64,000 nt of DNA from Pediococcus pentosaceus. Lineage in GTDB: Bacteria > Bacillota > Bacilli > Lactobacillales > Lactobacillaceae. This document shows positions 35,911 to 46,342 of the stretch, one piece after another. The translations under genes and the position numbers were made by a program. The notes beneath the pieces were generated by a model, which ran no database searches, had not been told where the DNA came from, and saw only the letters and a list, made by a program, of their open reading frames with translations. The stretch is taken from the NCBI RefSeq assembly GCF_001437285.1, contig NZ_JQBF01000002.1, positions 124,001-188,000 of the forward strand. The letters are read 5' to 3'. Numbering within the stretch: position 1 is the stretch's first letter; each line of letters begins with the position of its first letter.

Positions 35911-36666
35911 ATGCAAGTTGAGTTAAAAAGTGACGAGCGAATTGATCAATTATATCGCGATGATATTCAGATTATTCAAAGTCCATCAGTATTTTCATTC
36001 TCACTTGATGCGGTATTATTAGCCAATTTTGCTGAGGTTAAAAAGGCTAGTAAGACTAAAATTGTCGATCTTTGCTCTGGAAATGGAGCAGTGGGTTTAT
36101 TTCTTTCAAAAAAGACTGCCGGCCATGTGACAATGGTTGAGATTCAGTCACGATTAGCAGAGATGGCAATGCGGAGTATTCAGTTGAACGATTTAACTGA
36201 CCGTTATGATGTTTACAACATGCCGTTGAAAGATGCGTTAACAAAAATTAATGCTGATTCCATAGATAACATTGTTTGTAATCCACCTTACTTTGAAGAT
36301 TTACCTAGTAGCAAGAAAAATCCCAATGAACATTTGGCACTTGCTCGGCATGAATTAACGACTTCATTAGAGGAAGTTCTTCAGGTGAGTCAAAAGATGT
36401 TAAAAATGAACGGAAAATTATTTTTGGTACATAGACCGGATCGACTACCTGAAATTTTAACCAAATTAGTTAAAAATCGATTGGCACCTAAACGAATTCA
36501 ATTTGCACATTCTCACGCAGGAGATGAAGCTAATATGGTTTTAATCGAAGCGATTAAAGACGGTAAGCCTAATGGAACTAGAATCTTACCACCAATAGTT
36601 ATTTATGAGGGGTTGGAATACTCTAAAGCAATTAAGGAGTTATTATATGGAAATTCCACTGACTAA
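35911..36666 (+). CDS. Class I methyltransferase, tRNA1(Val) adenine-N6 type (TrmN6-like)
   Basis: SAM-dependent methyltransferase with motif I VDLCSGNGAVGLFL and the amino-methylation motif NPPY (124-127). The N-terminal LYRDDIQIIQ and FSFSLDAVLLA are typical of the YabB/TrmN6 family, which methylates A37 of tRNA-Val in proteobacteria; the substrate in Firmicutes is less certain. 251 residues. AAAGGAG precedes the ATG. The last 20 bases overlap the GIY-YIG gene, the same pairing as Bacillus yabB-yazA. Confidence 0.9.
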   Translation: MQVELKSDERIDQLYRDDIQIIQSPSVFSFSLDAVLLANFAEVKKASKTKIVDLCSGNGAVGLFLSKKTAGHVTMVEIQSRLAEMAMRSIQLNDLTDRYDVYNMPLKDALTKINADSIDNIVCNPPYFEDLPSSKKNPNEHLALARHELTTSLEEVLQVSQKMLKMNGKLFLVHRPDRLPEILTKLVKNRLAPKRIQFAHSHAGDEANMVLIEAIKDGKPNGTRILPPIVIYEGLEYSKAIKELLYGNSTD

Positions 36667-36934
36667 CGGATTTTATTTTTATGTTTTACGCTGTGCGGAT
36701 AACACTTTATATGGTGGCTATACCATAAATCTTATTAACCGCGTTGAACGCCATAATAAGGGACAAGGTGCCAAATATACTAAGGCTCGAAGACCAGTTC
36801 AATTAATTTATTTTGAATCGTTTGATAATCAGCATGACGCAATGTCTGCAGAATATCAGTTCAAGCAACGAACGCGAAGTAGTAAAATTAAATTTCTTAA
36901 AAAGAACGGTATTTCATTAACAAATTTAAAATAA
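36647..36934 (+). CDS. GIY-YIG nuclease-like protein (UPF0213, YazA type)
   Basis: A 95-residue single-domain GIY-YIG fold: FYFYVLRCADNTLYGGYT holds the GIY and YIG strands, followed by RVERHN and KYTKARRPVQLIY with a conserved Arg, and a Glu in SAEYQFK. Related proteins have nuclease activity on DNA, but a cellular role is not settled. AAGGAG inside the upstream gene serves the ATG at 36647; a longer frame from 36605 is rejected. Confidence 0.9.
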   Translation: MEIPLTNGFYFYVLRCADNTLYGGYTINLINRVERHNKGQGAKYTKARRPVQLIYFESFDNQHDAMSAEYQFKQRTRSSKIKFLKKNGISLTNLK

Positions 36935-36978
36935 TAGTGGTACAGTTAAGGCGATTAACGACTAATTTAATAGTTTGA

Positions 36979-37012
36979 ATACTGTAATATTTTTTGAATC
37001 ATGATACAGTAT
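36979..37012. promoter_or_regulatory. Inverted repeat upstream of ldhD (possible operator)
   Basis: ATACTGTA (36979-36986) and TACAGTAT (37005-37012) are perfect complements 26 bases apart, centre to centre. Each contains a TACNGTA core. It lies where the ldhD promoter should be; no standard -35/-10 pair is evident. Confidence 0.45.
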
Positions 37013-37054
37013 GTAAAACAAATTATTTAGCCAAGTCTGAGAGGAGAATTTTTG

Positions 37055-38050
37055 ATGAAAATTATTGCTTATGGCATTCGAGATGACGAAAAACCTTACC
37101 TAGAAGAATGGGTTAAAGATAATAAAATTGAAGTAAAGGCTGTTAGCGAATTGTTGGACTCCAACACGATTGAACAAGCTAAGGGTTATGACGGAGTTGT
37201 TGCATATCAACAGAAACCTTATACAGATGATTTGTTCGATAAAATGAATGAATTCGGGATTCATGCCTTTTCGCTTCGTAACGTTGGTGTTGATAATGTT
37301 CCAGTTGAGGCTTTAAAGCGAAATAATATTAAGATTACCAATGTTCCAGCGTACTCTCCAATGGCGATTGCAGAACTTTCAGTAACCCAACTCCTAGCTT
37401 TAATTCGTCGAATTCCAGAATTTGATGCTAAGATGGCTCGTGGTGATTTCAGATGGGAACCAGATATTGCTCTAGAACTTAACCAAATGACAGTGGGAGT
37501 TATTGGTACCGGAAGAATTGGGCGTGCGGCCATTAATATCTTTAAAGGCTTTGGAGCTAAAGTGATTGCTTATGATGTTTTCCGAAATTCAGAACTTGAA
37601 AAAGAAGGAATCTATGTTGACTCGCTTGAAGAACTTTATCGTCAAGTAGATGTTATTACCTTACATGTTCCCGCTTTAAAAGATAACTACCATATGTTAA
37701 ATGATGAAGCGTTCGCACAGATGCATGATGGGGTATTTGTTCTAAATTTTGCTCGCGGTAGCTTGATTGACACGAAGGCATTACTTAAGGCTTTAGATAG
37801 TGGTAAGGTGGCTGGTGCGGCACTAGATACCTATGAAGACGAAGTAGGTGTTTTTGATGTGGATCACCAAAATGACCCAATCAATGATCCCGTATTTAAT
37901 GATTTATACAGTAGACGTAATGTAAAAATCACACCACATGCGGCTTTTTATACTAAGCCAGCAGTTAAAAATATGGTACAAATTGCTCTTGAAAATAATA
38001 AAGCACTAATTGAAAAAGGTGCTGCAAAAAATGAAGTTAAGTTTGACTAA
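37055..38050 (+). CDS. ldhD: D-lactate dehydrogenase
   Basis: NAD-dependent D-2-hydroxyacid dehydrogenase reducing pyruvate to D-lactate at the end of fermentation. Rossmann motif GTGRIG (151-156) and catalytic R234, E263 and H295, each one position before the residues known in the L. bulgaricus enzyme. The segments SLRNVGVDN, VPAYSP and TPHAAFYT are typical of lactobacillal D-LDH rather than other 2-hydroxyacid dehydrogenases. The ATG at 37055 follows GAGGAG; a TTG one codon earlier is less likely. 331 residues. Confidence 0.93.
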   Translation: MKIIAYGIRDDEKPYLEEWVKDNKIEVKAVSELLDSNTIEQAKGYDGVVAYQQKPYTDDLFDKMNEFGIHAFSLRNVGVDNVPVEALKRNNIKITNVPAYSPMAIAELSVTQLLALIRRIPEFDAKMARGDFRWEPDIALELNQMTVGVIGTGRIGRAAINIFKGFGAKVIAYDVFRNSELEKEGIYVDSLEELYRQVDVITLHVPALKDNYHMLNDEAFAQMHDGVFVLNFARGSLIDTKALLKALDSGKVAGAALDTYEDEVGVFDVDHQNDPINDPVFNDLYSRRNVKITPHAAFYTKPAVKNMVQIALENNKALIEKGAAKNEVKFD

Positions 38051-38058
38051 TATTTAGC

Positions 38059-38087
38059 TTGAAATGCGACTTTAGTTAGGTTAAAAT
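38059..38087 (+). promoter_or_regulatory. Promoter of rpsB
   Basis: TTGAAA (38059-38064), 17 bases, TAAAAT (38082-38087), giving an untranslated leader of about 105 bases. Confidence 0.8.
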
Positions 38088-38115
38088 TATATTCGGCCTG
38101 TAGGTCAAAAACACA

Positions 38116-38193
38116 CTTGATTGGAAGTTGACGGAGTGCTCAACTAGTTTGAGTCCCGAAACCGTAGATAATCAAGGAGGAAAAACTAGGAGG
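38116..38193 (+). promoter_or_regulatory. Structured rpsB leader with tandem ribosome binding sites
   Basis: CTTGATT (38116-38122) pairs with AATCAAG (38170-38176). It encloses two hairpins: AGTTGA/TCAACT (38126-38131 with 38140-38145) and GTTT/AAAC (38147-38150 with 38159-38162). The closing helix runs into AAGGAGG (38174-38180), the first of two Shine-Dalgarno sites; the second, AGGAGG (38188-38193), is at normal distance from the ATG. It looks like an autoregulatory ribosomal protein leader; inferred. Confidence 0.5.
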
Positions 38194-38201
38194 AAAATAA
38201 C

Positions 38202-38984
38202 ATGTCTGTTATTTCTATGAAACAATTGCTTGAAGCTGGTGTACATTTTGGACACCAAACACGTCGCTGGAACCCTAAGATGAAGCCATTTATCTTTACT
38301 GAACGTAATGGTATTTACATCATTGATTTACAAAAAACTGTTAAATTAATTGACAATGCATATAACTTCGTTAAAGATGTTGCTGCAAATGATGGTGTAG
38401 TTCTTTTTGTTGGTACAAAGAAGCAAGCACAAACTGCTATCGAAGAAGAAGCAAAACGTGCTGGTCAATACTTTGTTAACCATCGTTGGTTAGGTGGAAC
38501 TCTTACAAACTGGAACACAATCCAAAAACGTATCAAGCGTTTGAAAGATTTGAAAGCAATGGAAGAAGACGGTACATTTGATCGTCTACCTAAGAAAGAA
38601 GTTGCTCTTTTGAACAAGCAAAAAGACAAGCTTGAAAAATTCTTGGGTGGTATCGAAGATATGCCTCATACTCCAGACGTATTGTTTGTTGTTGATCCTC
38701 GTAAGGAACAAATTGCTATCAAGGAAGCTCAAAAATTGAATATTCCTGTTGTAGCTATGGTCGACACAAACTCTGATCCAGATCAAGTTGATGTTATTAT
38801 CCCATCAAATGATGATGCTATTCGTGCCGTTCGTTTAATCACTGCTAAGATGGCTGACGCTGTTATCGAAGGTCGCCAAGGTGAAGACGAAGAAGAAGCT
38901 TCACAAGAAGTCGCTGAAGGCGTAAGCAAGGACTCTCTTGAAGACTTGAAGAAGTCTGTTGAAGAAGGAAGCAACGAAGAATAA
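38202..38984 (+). CDS. rpsB: 30S ribosomal protein S2
   Basis: Late-assembling 30S protein. Hallmarks: [21 protein letters not shown], the [11 protein letters not shown] block and [12 protein letters not shown]. 260 residues, with an acidic C-terminal tail ([11 protein letters not shown]) longer than the core family. The gene has its own promoter and structured leader, and a hairpin separates it from tsf. Confidence 0.98.
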   Translation: MSVISMKQLLEAGVHFGHQTRRWNPKMKPFIFTERNGIYIIDLQKTVKLIDNAYNFVKDVAANDGVVLFVGTKKQAQTAIEEEAKRAGQYFVNHRWLGGTLTNWNTIQKRIKRLKDLKAMEEDGTFDRLPKKEVALLNKQKDKLEKFLGGIEDMPHTPDVLFVVDPRKEQIAIKEAQKLNIPVVAMVDTNSDPDQVDVIIPSNDDAIRAVRLITAKMADAVIEGRQGEDEEEASQEVAEGVSKDSLEDLKKSVEEGSNEE

Positions 38985-38993
38985 TTATCACTT

Positions 38994-39047
38994 AGGCTGT
39001 CGTGATTTGAGACCTTTTAGGCCTGAGATTACGCGCGGCCTTTTTTT
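38994..39047 (+). terminator. Terminator or attenuator between rpsB and tsf
   Basis: GGCTGTCGTGAT (38995-39006) pairs imperfectly, with G-U pairs, with ATTACGCGCGGCC (39028-39040); an alternative AGGCC/GGCCT stem exists. Seven T follow. It likely reduces tsf transcription relative to rpsB. Confidence 0.65.
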
Positions 39048-39099
39048 ACGGAATCACAAATTGGTATTAGTAATATAAAAAGCTAAGGGGGCCATAAAA

Positions 39100-39978
39100 A
39101 TGGCAAGTATTTCAGCTAAATTAGTAAAAGAATTACGCGATAAAATCGGTGTTGGTATGATGGACGCTAAAAAAGCACTTGTTGCTACAGAAGGTGACAT
39201 GGACAAAGCAGTTGATTTTCTCCGTGAAAAAGGTATTGCAAAGGCTGCTAAGAAGAGTGACCGTGTTGCTGCTGAAGGTCTTGCAGATGTTGAAATGCAT
39301 GACAACACAGCTGCAATTGTAGAAGTTAATTCAGAAACTGACTTTGTTGCATCAAACGATCGTTTCATCGACTTAGTTAAGGAAATTGCTTCACAAGTTG
39401 CACTTGAAAAACCTGCAGATGTTGATGCTGCTCTTAAATTGAAGTCACCAAAGGGTACTTTGAATGATGATATCATCGAAGCAACTCAAGTAATTGGTGA
39501 AAAGATTTCTCTTCGTCGCTTTGCTACTTTAGAAAAGGGTGAAAACGAACATTTCGGTTCATATCTTCACATGGGTGGTAAAATTGCAGCGCTTGTATTG
39601 CTTGAAGGTGCTGATGAAGAAACTGCTAAAGACGTTGCTATGCACGTTGCAGCTATCAACCCTAAGTATGTTAACCGTGACCAAGTACCTGCTGAGGTAT
39701 TGGACCACGAACGTGAAGTACTTAGCAAAGAAGCTGAAGGTGAAGGCAAACCAGCTAACATCATCGAAAAGATGGTTACTGGTCGTTTGAACAAGTTCTT
39801 GGCTGAAATTAGTTTAGATGATCAAGAATATGTTAAAGATCCTGACCAAACAGTTGCTAAATATGTTGCTTCAAAGGGTGGTAAAGTTAAGTCATTTATC
39901 CGCTTTGAAGTTGGTGAAGGTATCGAAAAACAAACTGTTGACTTTGCTGAAGAAGTTCGTAAGGAAATGGGCCAATAA
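39100..39978 (+). CDS. tsf: Elongation factor Ts
   Basis: Nucleotide exchange factor for EF-Tu. N-terminal UBA-like domain ([20 protein letters not shown]), then the TDFVASND motif of the core that contacts EF-Tu, and two dimerisation-like subdomains. 292 residues. AGGGGG precedes the ATG. Conserved neighbour of rpsB; a strong terminator follows. Confidence 0.98.
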   Translation: MASISAKLVKELRDKIGVGMMDAKKALVATEGDMDKAVDFLREKGIAKAAKKSDRVAAEGLADVEMHDNTAAIVEVNSETDFVASNDRFIDLVKEIASQVALEKPADVDAALKLKSPKGTLNDDIIEATQVIGEKISLRRFATLEKGENEHFGSYLHMGGKIAALVLLEGADEETAKDVAMHVAAINPKYVNRDQVPAEVLDHEREVLSKEAEGEGKPANIIEKMVTGRLNKFLAEISLDDQEYVKDPDQTVAKYVASKGGKVKSFIRFEVGEGIEKQTVDFAEEVRKEMGQ

Positions 39979-40000
39979 AACCCAGAGTTTTTGGATATTT

Positions 40001-40045
40001 AAAAAGCGAATTAATATGAGTTTAGCTCAATTAATTCGCTTTTTT
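40001..40045 (+). terminator. Terminator after tsf
   Basis: A 14-bp perfect stem (40001-40014 with 40031-40044) with an inner TGAG/CTCA extension, then T run. Confidence 0.93.
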
Positions 40046-40131
40046 GTAGGATTTTACACGTAATAACAGTGTGGTTTGCCGCATTTTTATGATAGAATTA
40101 ATGAAGGAAATTAAACATAGGAGGCCGTAAT

Positions 40132-40857
40132 ATGTCGGAAGTTAAATACAAGCGAGTAATAATGAAGCTGAGTGGTGAAGCACTTGCTGGAGATAAAGGA
40201 ACAGGTATTAATCCACCAGTAATTCAAAAGGTTGCTGAAGAACTTCGTGACGTGCATGACCTAGGAGTACAAATTGCCATCGTTGTTGGTGGTGGGAACA
40301 TGTGGCGTGGAGAAACTGGTGAACAGCTTGGAATGGAACGTGTTCAAGCTGACTATATTGGTATGCTAGGTACGGTTATGAATGCTTTAGCACTTCAAGA
40401 TAGCCTAGAATCACTAGGAGTTCCAACTCGCGTTCAAACTTCCATTGAAATGCGTCAAATCGCTGAACCTTACATTCGTCGTAAGGCCGTTCGTCATCTT
40501 GAAAAGAATCGCATAGTAATCTTTGCTGCTGGTACAGGTAGCCCATACTTCTCAACTGATACAACTTCAGCTTTAAGAGCGGCTGAAATTGGGGCGGAAG
40601 CAATTTTAATGGCTAAAAACGGCGTAGATGGTATTTATTCTGCCGATCCAAACGTAGACCCTGATGCAGTTAAATTTGACGAATTAACACATATGGATAT
40701 TATTGATAAAGGACTTAATGTTATGGACACTACTGCAAGTTCACTTTCGATGGAGAATAATATTCCATTAGTTGTTTTCAACTTAAACCAAGCAGGTAAC
40801 ATTAAAAAGGTTGTTGCAGGTGAAAATATTGGAACAACGGTTAGAGGAGAAGAATAA
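40132..40857 (+). CDS. pyrH: Uridylate kinase
   Basis: Amino acid kinase family enzyme making UDP from UMP, allosterically controlled in bacteria. Motifs: [32 protein letters not shown] and [13 protein letters not shown]. 241 residues. Ribosome binding site AGGAGG. The stop overlaps the frr start by one base, the standard pyrH-frr pairing. Confidence 0.98.
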   Translation: MSEVKYKRVIMKLSGEALAGDKGTGINPPVIQKVAEELRDVHDLGVQIAIVVGGGNMWRGETGEQLGMERVQADYIGMLGTVMNALALQDSLESLGVPTRVQTSIEMRQIAEPYIRRKAVRHLEKNRIVIFAAGTGSPYFSTDTTSALRAAEIGAEAILMAKNGVDGIYSADPNVDPDAVKFDELTHMDIIDKGLNVMDTTASSLSMENNIPLVVFNLNQAGNIKKVVAGENIGTTVRGEE

Positions 40858-41417
40858 TGGCAAAAAATGAGATAATCCAAAAAGCTGAAGAAAAAATGCA
40901 AAAGGCACAGAATGTTTTAGAACGTGATTTAGGTTCAATCCGTGCTGGCCGTGCTAATGCTTCATTACTTGATAAAGTCTCAGTGGATTATTATGGAGCT
41001 CCAACTCCACTTAATCAAATGGCTTCAATTACCATTCCGGAACCACGAGTATTGTTAGTTACTCCTTATGATAAGAGCGTATTGAACGACATTGAACAAG
41101 CTATTTTAATGTCAGATCTAGGGATTAATCCTGCTAATGATGGCTCGGCAATTCGTTTAGTAGTTCCTCAATTAACTGAAGAAACCCGTAAAGATTTAGC
41201 CAAGAATGTTAAAGCAGAAGGCGAAAAAGCTAAAGTAGCAGTTCGTAATATTCGTCGTGATGCAATGGACACTTTGAAAAAGGCTAATAAAAATGGCGAC
41301 TACAATGATGATGAATTCCATGATTTAGAAAAACAAACTCAAGATAGTACGGATAAAGCAATTAAAGTTGTAGACGAAATCGTAGCTAATAAGGAAAAAG
41401 AAGTCCTTGAAGGCTAG
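40857..41417 (+). CDS. frr: Ribosome recycling factor
   Basis: Splits post-termination ribosomes with EF-G. A 186-residue helical bundle: [27 protein letters not shown] and [16 protein letters not shown] are family blocks. AGAGGAG lies inside the end of pyrH, and the genes overlap by one base. A long-stem hairpin follows. Confidence 0.98.
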   Translation: MAKNEIIQKAEEKMQKAQNVLERDLGSIRAGRANASLLDKVSVDYYGAPTPLNQMASITIPEPRVLLVTPYDKSVLNDIEQAILMSDLGINPANDGSAIRLVVPQLTEETRKDLAKNVKAEGEKAKVAVRNIRRDAMDTLKKANKNGDYNDDEFHDLEKQTQDSTDKAIKVVDEIVANKEKEVLEG

Positions 41418-41431
41418 TATTAACTTTTGAT

Positions 41432-41478
41432 AAAGCACCCCAAGAATTGTAGTGAAAACTCAACTTTTGGGGTGCTTT
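41432..41478 (+). terminator. Terminator after frr
   Basis: A perfect 12-bp stem AAAGCACCCCAA with TTGGGGTGCTTT (41432-41443 with 41467-41478), long loop, and only a short T tract at the end of the stem. Confidence 0.65.
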
Positions 41479-41529
41479 ACTGGTTATTGAAAAATTCCAA
41501 CTTCAACCAAAAAGTATCAAAATTTGGTA

Positions 41530-41538
41530 TGGTACAAT
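41530..41538 (+). promoter_or_regulatory. Possible extended -10 promoter upstream of uppS
   Basis: TGG followed by TACAAT (41533-41538). No good -35. A second candidate, TGG with TAAAAT, lies at 41639-41647, just before the uppS ribosome binding site. Confidence 0.4.
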
Positions 41539-41674
41539 AAAAATCATGTGTTTTTAGGTAGTTTTGAAGATGTTTGACGTATCTTTAATAGTCGTTGTCC
41601 GTTTATTTGTACAGAACAATGATTTTGTAGCTTTTTTTTGGTAAAATAATAACCATTAGCTTGGAGGTTTTTTG

Positions 41675-42424
41675 ATGAAAATGAATCAAAAACTTGAAAC
41701 AGAATTAAATGAAAATATTCCAAAGCATGTTGCCATTATTATGGATGGTAACGGACGCTGGGCTCAGAAACGATTTATGCCACGTGTTGCTGGTCATAAG
41801 CGAGGAATGGAAGTCGTTAAGACTATTACTAAAAGTGCTAGTAAGTTGGGCGTAAAGGTGTTAACCTTATACGCTTTTTCGACGGAAAACTGGAAACGTC
41901 CCCAAGATGAAGTTTCATTCTTAATGAAATTACCGATTACTTTTTTCAATAAATTTGTTCCAGAATTGATTGAAGAGGGGGTCCAGGTTCGAGTAACTGG
42001 AGATATCGACGGCCTTCCCCAAGCGACTCAAGATGCTGTACGAAAAGCGATCGAGGACACCGCACAAGGTACAAAGATGATTTTAAATTTTGCTCTTAAC
42101 TATGGAAGTCGGGACGAAATTACCAAGATGGTCCAGTCAATTGCTCAAGCTGTTAATACCAAACAATTGGACGTGGATAAAATTGATGAGCAGGTTATTG
42201 AAAACCATCTACAAACTAATTTTTTAGGCGAACTTTCTAATCCAGATGTATTGATTAGGACCAGTGGAGAAGAGCGAATTTCGAACTTCTTACTTTGGCA
42301 AATTGCATATAGTGAGTTAGTCTTTACTGACACACTTTGGCCAGATTTCGACGAAAAAATCTTTATTGAAATGATAAAAGAGTATCAAAAACGTGATCGA
42401 CGTTTTGGTGCAATTAAAAAGTGA
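41675..42424 (+). CDS. uppS: Undecaprenyl pyrophosphate synthase
   Basis: Cis-prenyltransferase making the C55 lipid carrier for cell-wall synthesis. IIMDGNGRWA holds catalytic D24; GHKRGME, LYAFSTENWKRP and the C-terminal RTSGEERISNFLLWQ are family motifs. 249 residues. The ATG at 41675 lies seven bases after GGAGG. It uses isopentenyl units from the mevalonate pathway (mvaS in this window). Starts a run with cdsA, rseP, proS. Confidence 0.97.
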   Translation: MKMNQKLETELNENIPKHVAIIMDGNGRWAQKRFMPRVAGHKRGMEVVKTITKSASKLGVKVLTLYAFSTENWKRPQDEVSFLMKLPITFFNKFVPELIEEGVQVRVTGDIDGLPQATQDAVRKAIEDTAQGTKMILNFALNYGSRDEITKMVQSIAQAVNTKQLDVDKIDEQVIENHLQTNFLGELSNPDVLIRTSGEERISNFLLWQIAYSELVFTDTLWPDFDEKIFIEMIKEYQKRDRRFGAIKK

Positions 42425-42434
42425 GGAATTAATT

Positions 42435-43220
42435 TTGAAGCAAAGAGTAATTACTGCCGTAGTAGCGTTAATAATTTTTATTCCAATTGTCTTTCTTGGA
42501 GGAACATTAATCGAGATTGCAGCCTTGGCCCTAGCCGTGGTGGCAATGAGTGAAGTTTTAATTATGAAACGAATTTTGTTGGTAACTCCTGAAGCAATTA
42601 TTAGTATCTTAGGAACGTTATTCTTGGTTGCCCCTAAGTCATGGATGCACGACTTACCGAGCCAAATTAATACACCATTTGTTTCTTTGATTTTTGCCAT
42701 TGCGTTGATGGTGAGAGTTGTTTTCAGTAAAAATCGTTTCAATTTCGATGATGCTGGTGTATTAACATTGACAATGCTATACATTGGATTCGGATTTAAC
42801 ATGTTTGTTCAAGCTCGAACGGTGGGCTTAGGAATGTTAATGTATCTGCTACTAACCGTCTGGAGTACAGACAGTGGAGCCTACTTAGTCGGAAGAAAGA
42901 TTGGTAAGACTAAACTTGCTCCTCAAATTAGCCCCAATAAGACTTGGGAAGGTTCCATTGGCGGAACCATAGTTGCAGTTATTGTTGGAATTATTTTCTC
43001 AGTAACGGGACTAATCCATTATGGAATTCTAGCTACAATTTTAATGACGCTATTCCTTTCAATTGCAGGTCAGTTAGGAGACTTAATAGAATCTTCTCTT
43101 AAACGTTATTACGGTGTTAAAGATTCTGGTCGTATCTTACCAGGTCATGGAGGAATCCTTGACCGTTTTGATAGTCTATTGCTAGTATTGCCAATGGCAT
43201 ATTTATTAGGTTTACTATAA
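42435..43220 (+). CDS. cdsA: Phosphatidate cytidylyltransferase
   Basis: Integral membrane enzyme making CDP-diacylglycerol from phosphatidic acid and CTP. About eight hydrophobic helices; the C-terminal signature region includes GDLIESSLKR, KDSGRILPGHGG and LDRFDS. SPNKTWEGSIGG is also conserved. The start is a TTG at 42435, 8 bases after GAGG; in-frame codons from 42393 overlap uppS without a ribosome binding site. 261 residues. Confidence 0.95.
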   Translation: MKQRVITAVVALIIFIPIVFLGGTLIEIAALALAVVAMSEVLIMKRILLVTPEAIISILGTLFLVAPKSWMHDLPSQINTPFVSLIFAIALMVRVVFSKNRFNFDDAGVLTLTMLYIGFGFNMFVQARTVGLGMLMYLLLTVWSTDSGAYLVGRKIGKTKLAPQISPNKTWEGSIGGTIVAVIVGIIFSVTGLIHYGILATILMTLFLSIAGQLGDLIESSLKRYYGVKDSGRILPGHGGILDRFDSLLLVLPMAYLLGLL

Positions 43221-43243
43221 AATTTGCCAGTTAGGAGTTATTT

Positions 43244-44506
43244 ATGATAACTACGATTATTACCTTTATTGTTGTATTTTTAATTTTAGTTGTTGTCCAT
43301 GAGTATGGGCATTTTGTTGCTGCTAAAAAGTCCGGTATTTTAGTTCGTGAATTTTCAATTGGGATGGGTCCTAAAATTGTTGATTTGAAGCGTAATGGAA
43401 CTACGTATACTTTACGGATTCTTCCCATTGGTGGTTATGTTCGAATGGCGGGACTCGATGAACAAGAAGATGAATTGAAAGCGGGACAACATGTTACATT
43501 AACCACGGATAATACTGGACAAGTGACGATTATTAATACTTCTAGTAAAGTTCAAAATTTGATGGGCATTCCAGTTGATGTAACCAGTTTTGACTTACAA
43601 GATAAATTATTCATTGAAGGTTATGAAAATGGTAACGAAGACGAAGTTAAACATTTTGAAATTGATCATGATGCATCGATAGTCGAATCCGACGGGACAG
43701 AAGTTCGAATTGCACCGCGTGATGTTCAATTTCAATCTGCTAAGATTTGGCAGCGACTAATTACTAATTTTGCTGGACCATTTAATAATTTTGTTTTGGC
43801 CATCGTTGTTTTTGCGATAATGGGAGTTATGCAGGGAGCAGTTCCGGCTAATACTAACCAAGTACAAGTCGTTGAAAATGGTGTTGCTCAAAAAGCAGGA
43901 ATTAAAAATAATGATCGTATTGTTAGAGTTGAAGGACAAAAAACAGATAATTGGAGTCAACTATCTAAGGCAGTTTCAGCTCGTCCAAATCAAAAAACGA
44001 CTTTAGAAGTATTACGTCAAAAGCAAACAAAGAAAATCACATTAACACCTAAGTTAGCAAGTAATGGTAGTAAAAAAGTGGGTATGATTGGTGTTCAATC
44101 ATCCATGACAACTAATTTAGGTAAGCGAGTTTTATATGGTTTCACTGGAACTTGGCAAATGGCTAAGAGTTTGTTTACCGCTTTAGGACAGATGCTACAT
44201 GGCTTTAGTTTGAATGATTTAGGCGGTCCTGTTGCAATTTATGCCACGACCTCTCAAGCTACCCATCAAGGCTTCATGTCAGTGCTGTATGTGCTTGGTT
44301 TTCTATCCCTAAACTTGGGGATTGTTAACTTATTACCAATTCCAGCTTTGGATGGAGGAAAAATTCTCCTAAATCTCGTTGAAATGATTCGAAGAAAACC
44401 TTTAAAAGTTGAAACCGAAAATGTGATTACGCTAATTGGCTTTGGATTTTTAATGATATTAATGCTGTTAGTTACTTGGAATGATATTCAAAGATACTTT
44501 TTTTAA
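43244..44506 (+). CDS. rseP: Site-2 protease RseP/RasP family
   Basis: Intramembrane zinc metalloprotease that cuts anti-sigma factors and signal peptide remnants. HEYGH (H19, E20, H23) lies in the first membrane helix; a PDZ domain follows (about 195-270); LLPIPALDGGKIL near the C-terminus gives the third zinc ligand. Four membrane segments; 420 residues. TTAGGAG precedes the ATG. Usual place between cdsA and proS. Confidence 0.96.
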   Translation: MITTIITFIVVFLILVVVHEYGHFVAAKKSGILVREFSIGMGPKIVDLKRNGTTYTLRILPIGGYVRMAGLDEQEDELKAGQHVTLTTDNTGQVTIINTSSKVQNLMGIPVDVTSFDLQDKLFIEGYENGNEDEVKHFEIDHDASIVESDGTEVRIAPRDVQFQSAKIWQRLITNFAGPFNNFVLAIVVFAIMGVMQGAVPANTNQVQVVENGVAQKAGIKNNDRIVRVEGQKTDNWSQLSKAVSARPNQKTTLEVLRQKQTKKITLTPKLASNGSKKVGMIGVQSSMTTNLGKRVLYGFTGTWQMAKSLFTALGQMLHGFSLNDLGGPVAIYATTSQATHQGFMSVLYVLGFLSLNLGIVNLLPIPALDGGKILLNLVEMIRRKPLKVETENVITLIGFGFLMILMLLVTWNDIQRYFF

Positions 44507-46249
<1,743 letters not shown>

Positions 46250-46262
46250 AAGTAAATAAACC

Positions 46263-46292
46263 AATTAAAGCTGGGGAATCCCAGCTTTAATT
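46263..46292 (+). terminator. Probable terminator after proS
   Basis: A perfect 13-bp stem (46263-46275 with 46280-46292), a 4-base loop and an AT-rich but broken T tail. Confidence 0.6.
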
Positions 46293-46342
46293 ATTTGTAG
46301 CAAATATTTTTAATGGATTAGTAACATCAGGGGGACCAAAGA

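Noticed and set aside
42317-42802. 161-codon open frame on the minus strand
   Set aside because: Lies opposite uppS and cdsA, both fully recognisable; composition is that of a shadow frame.
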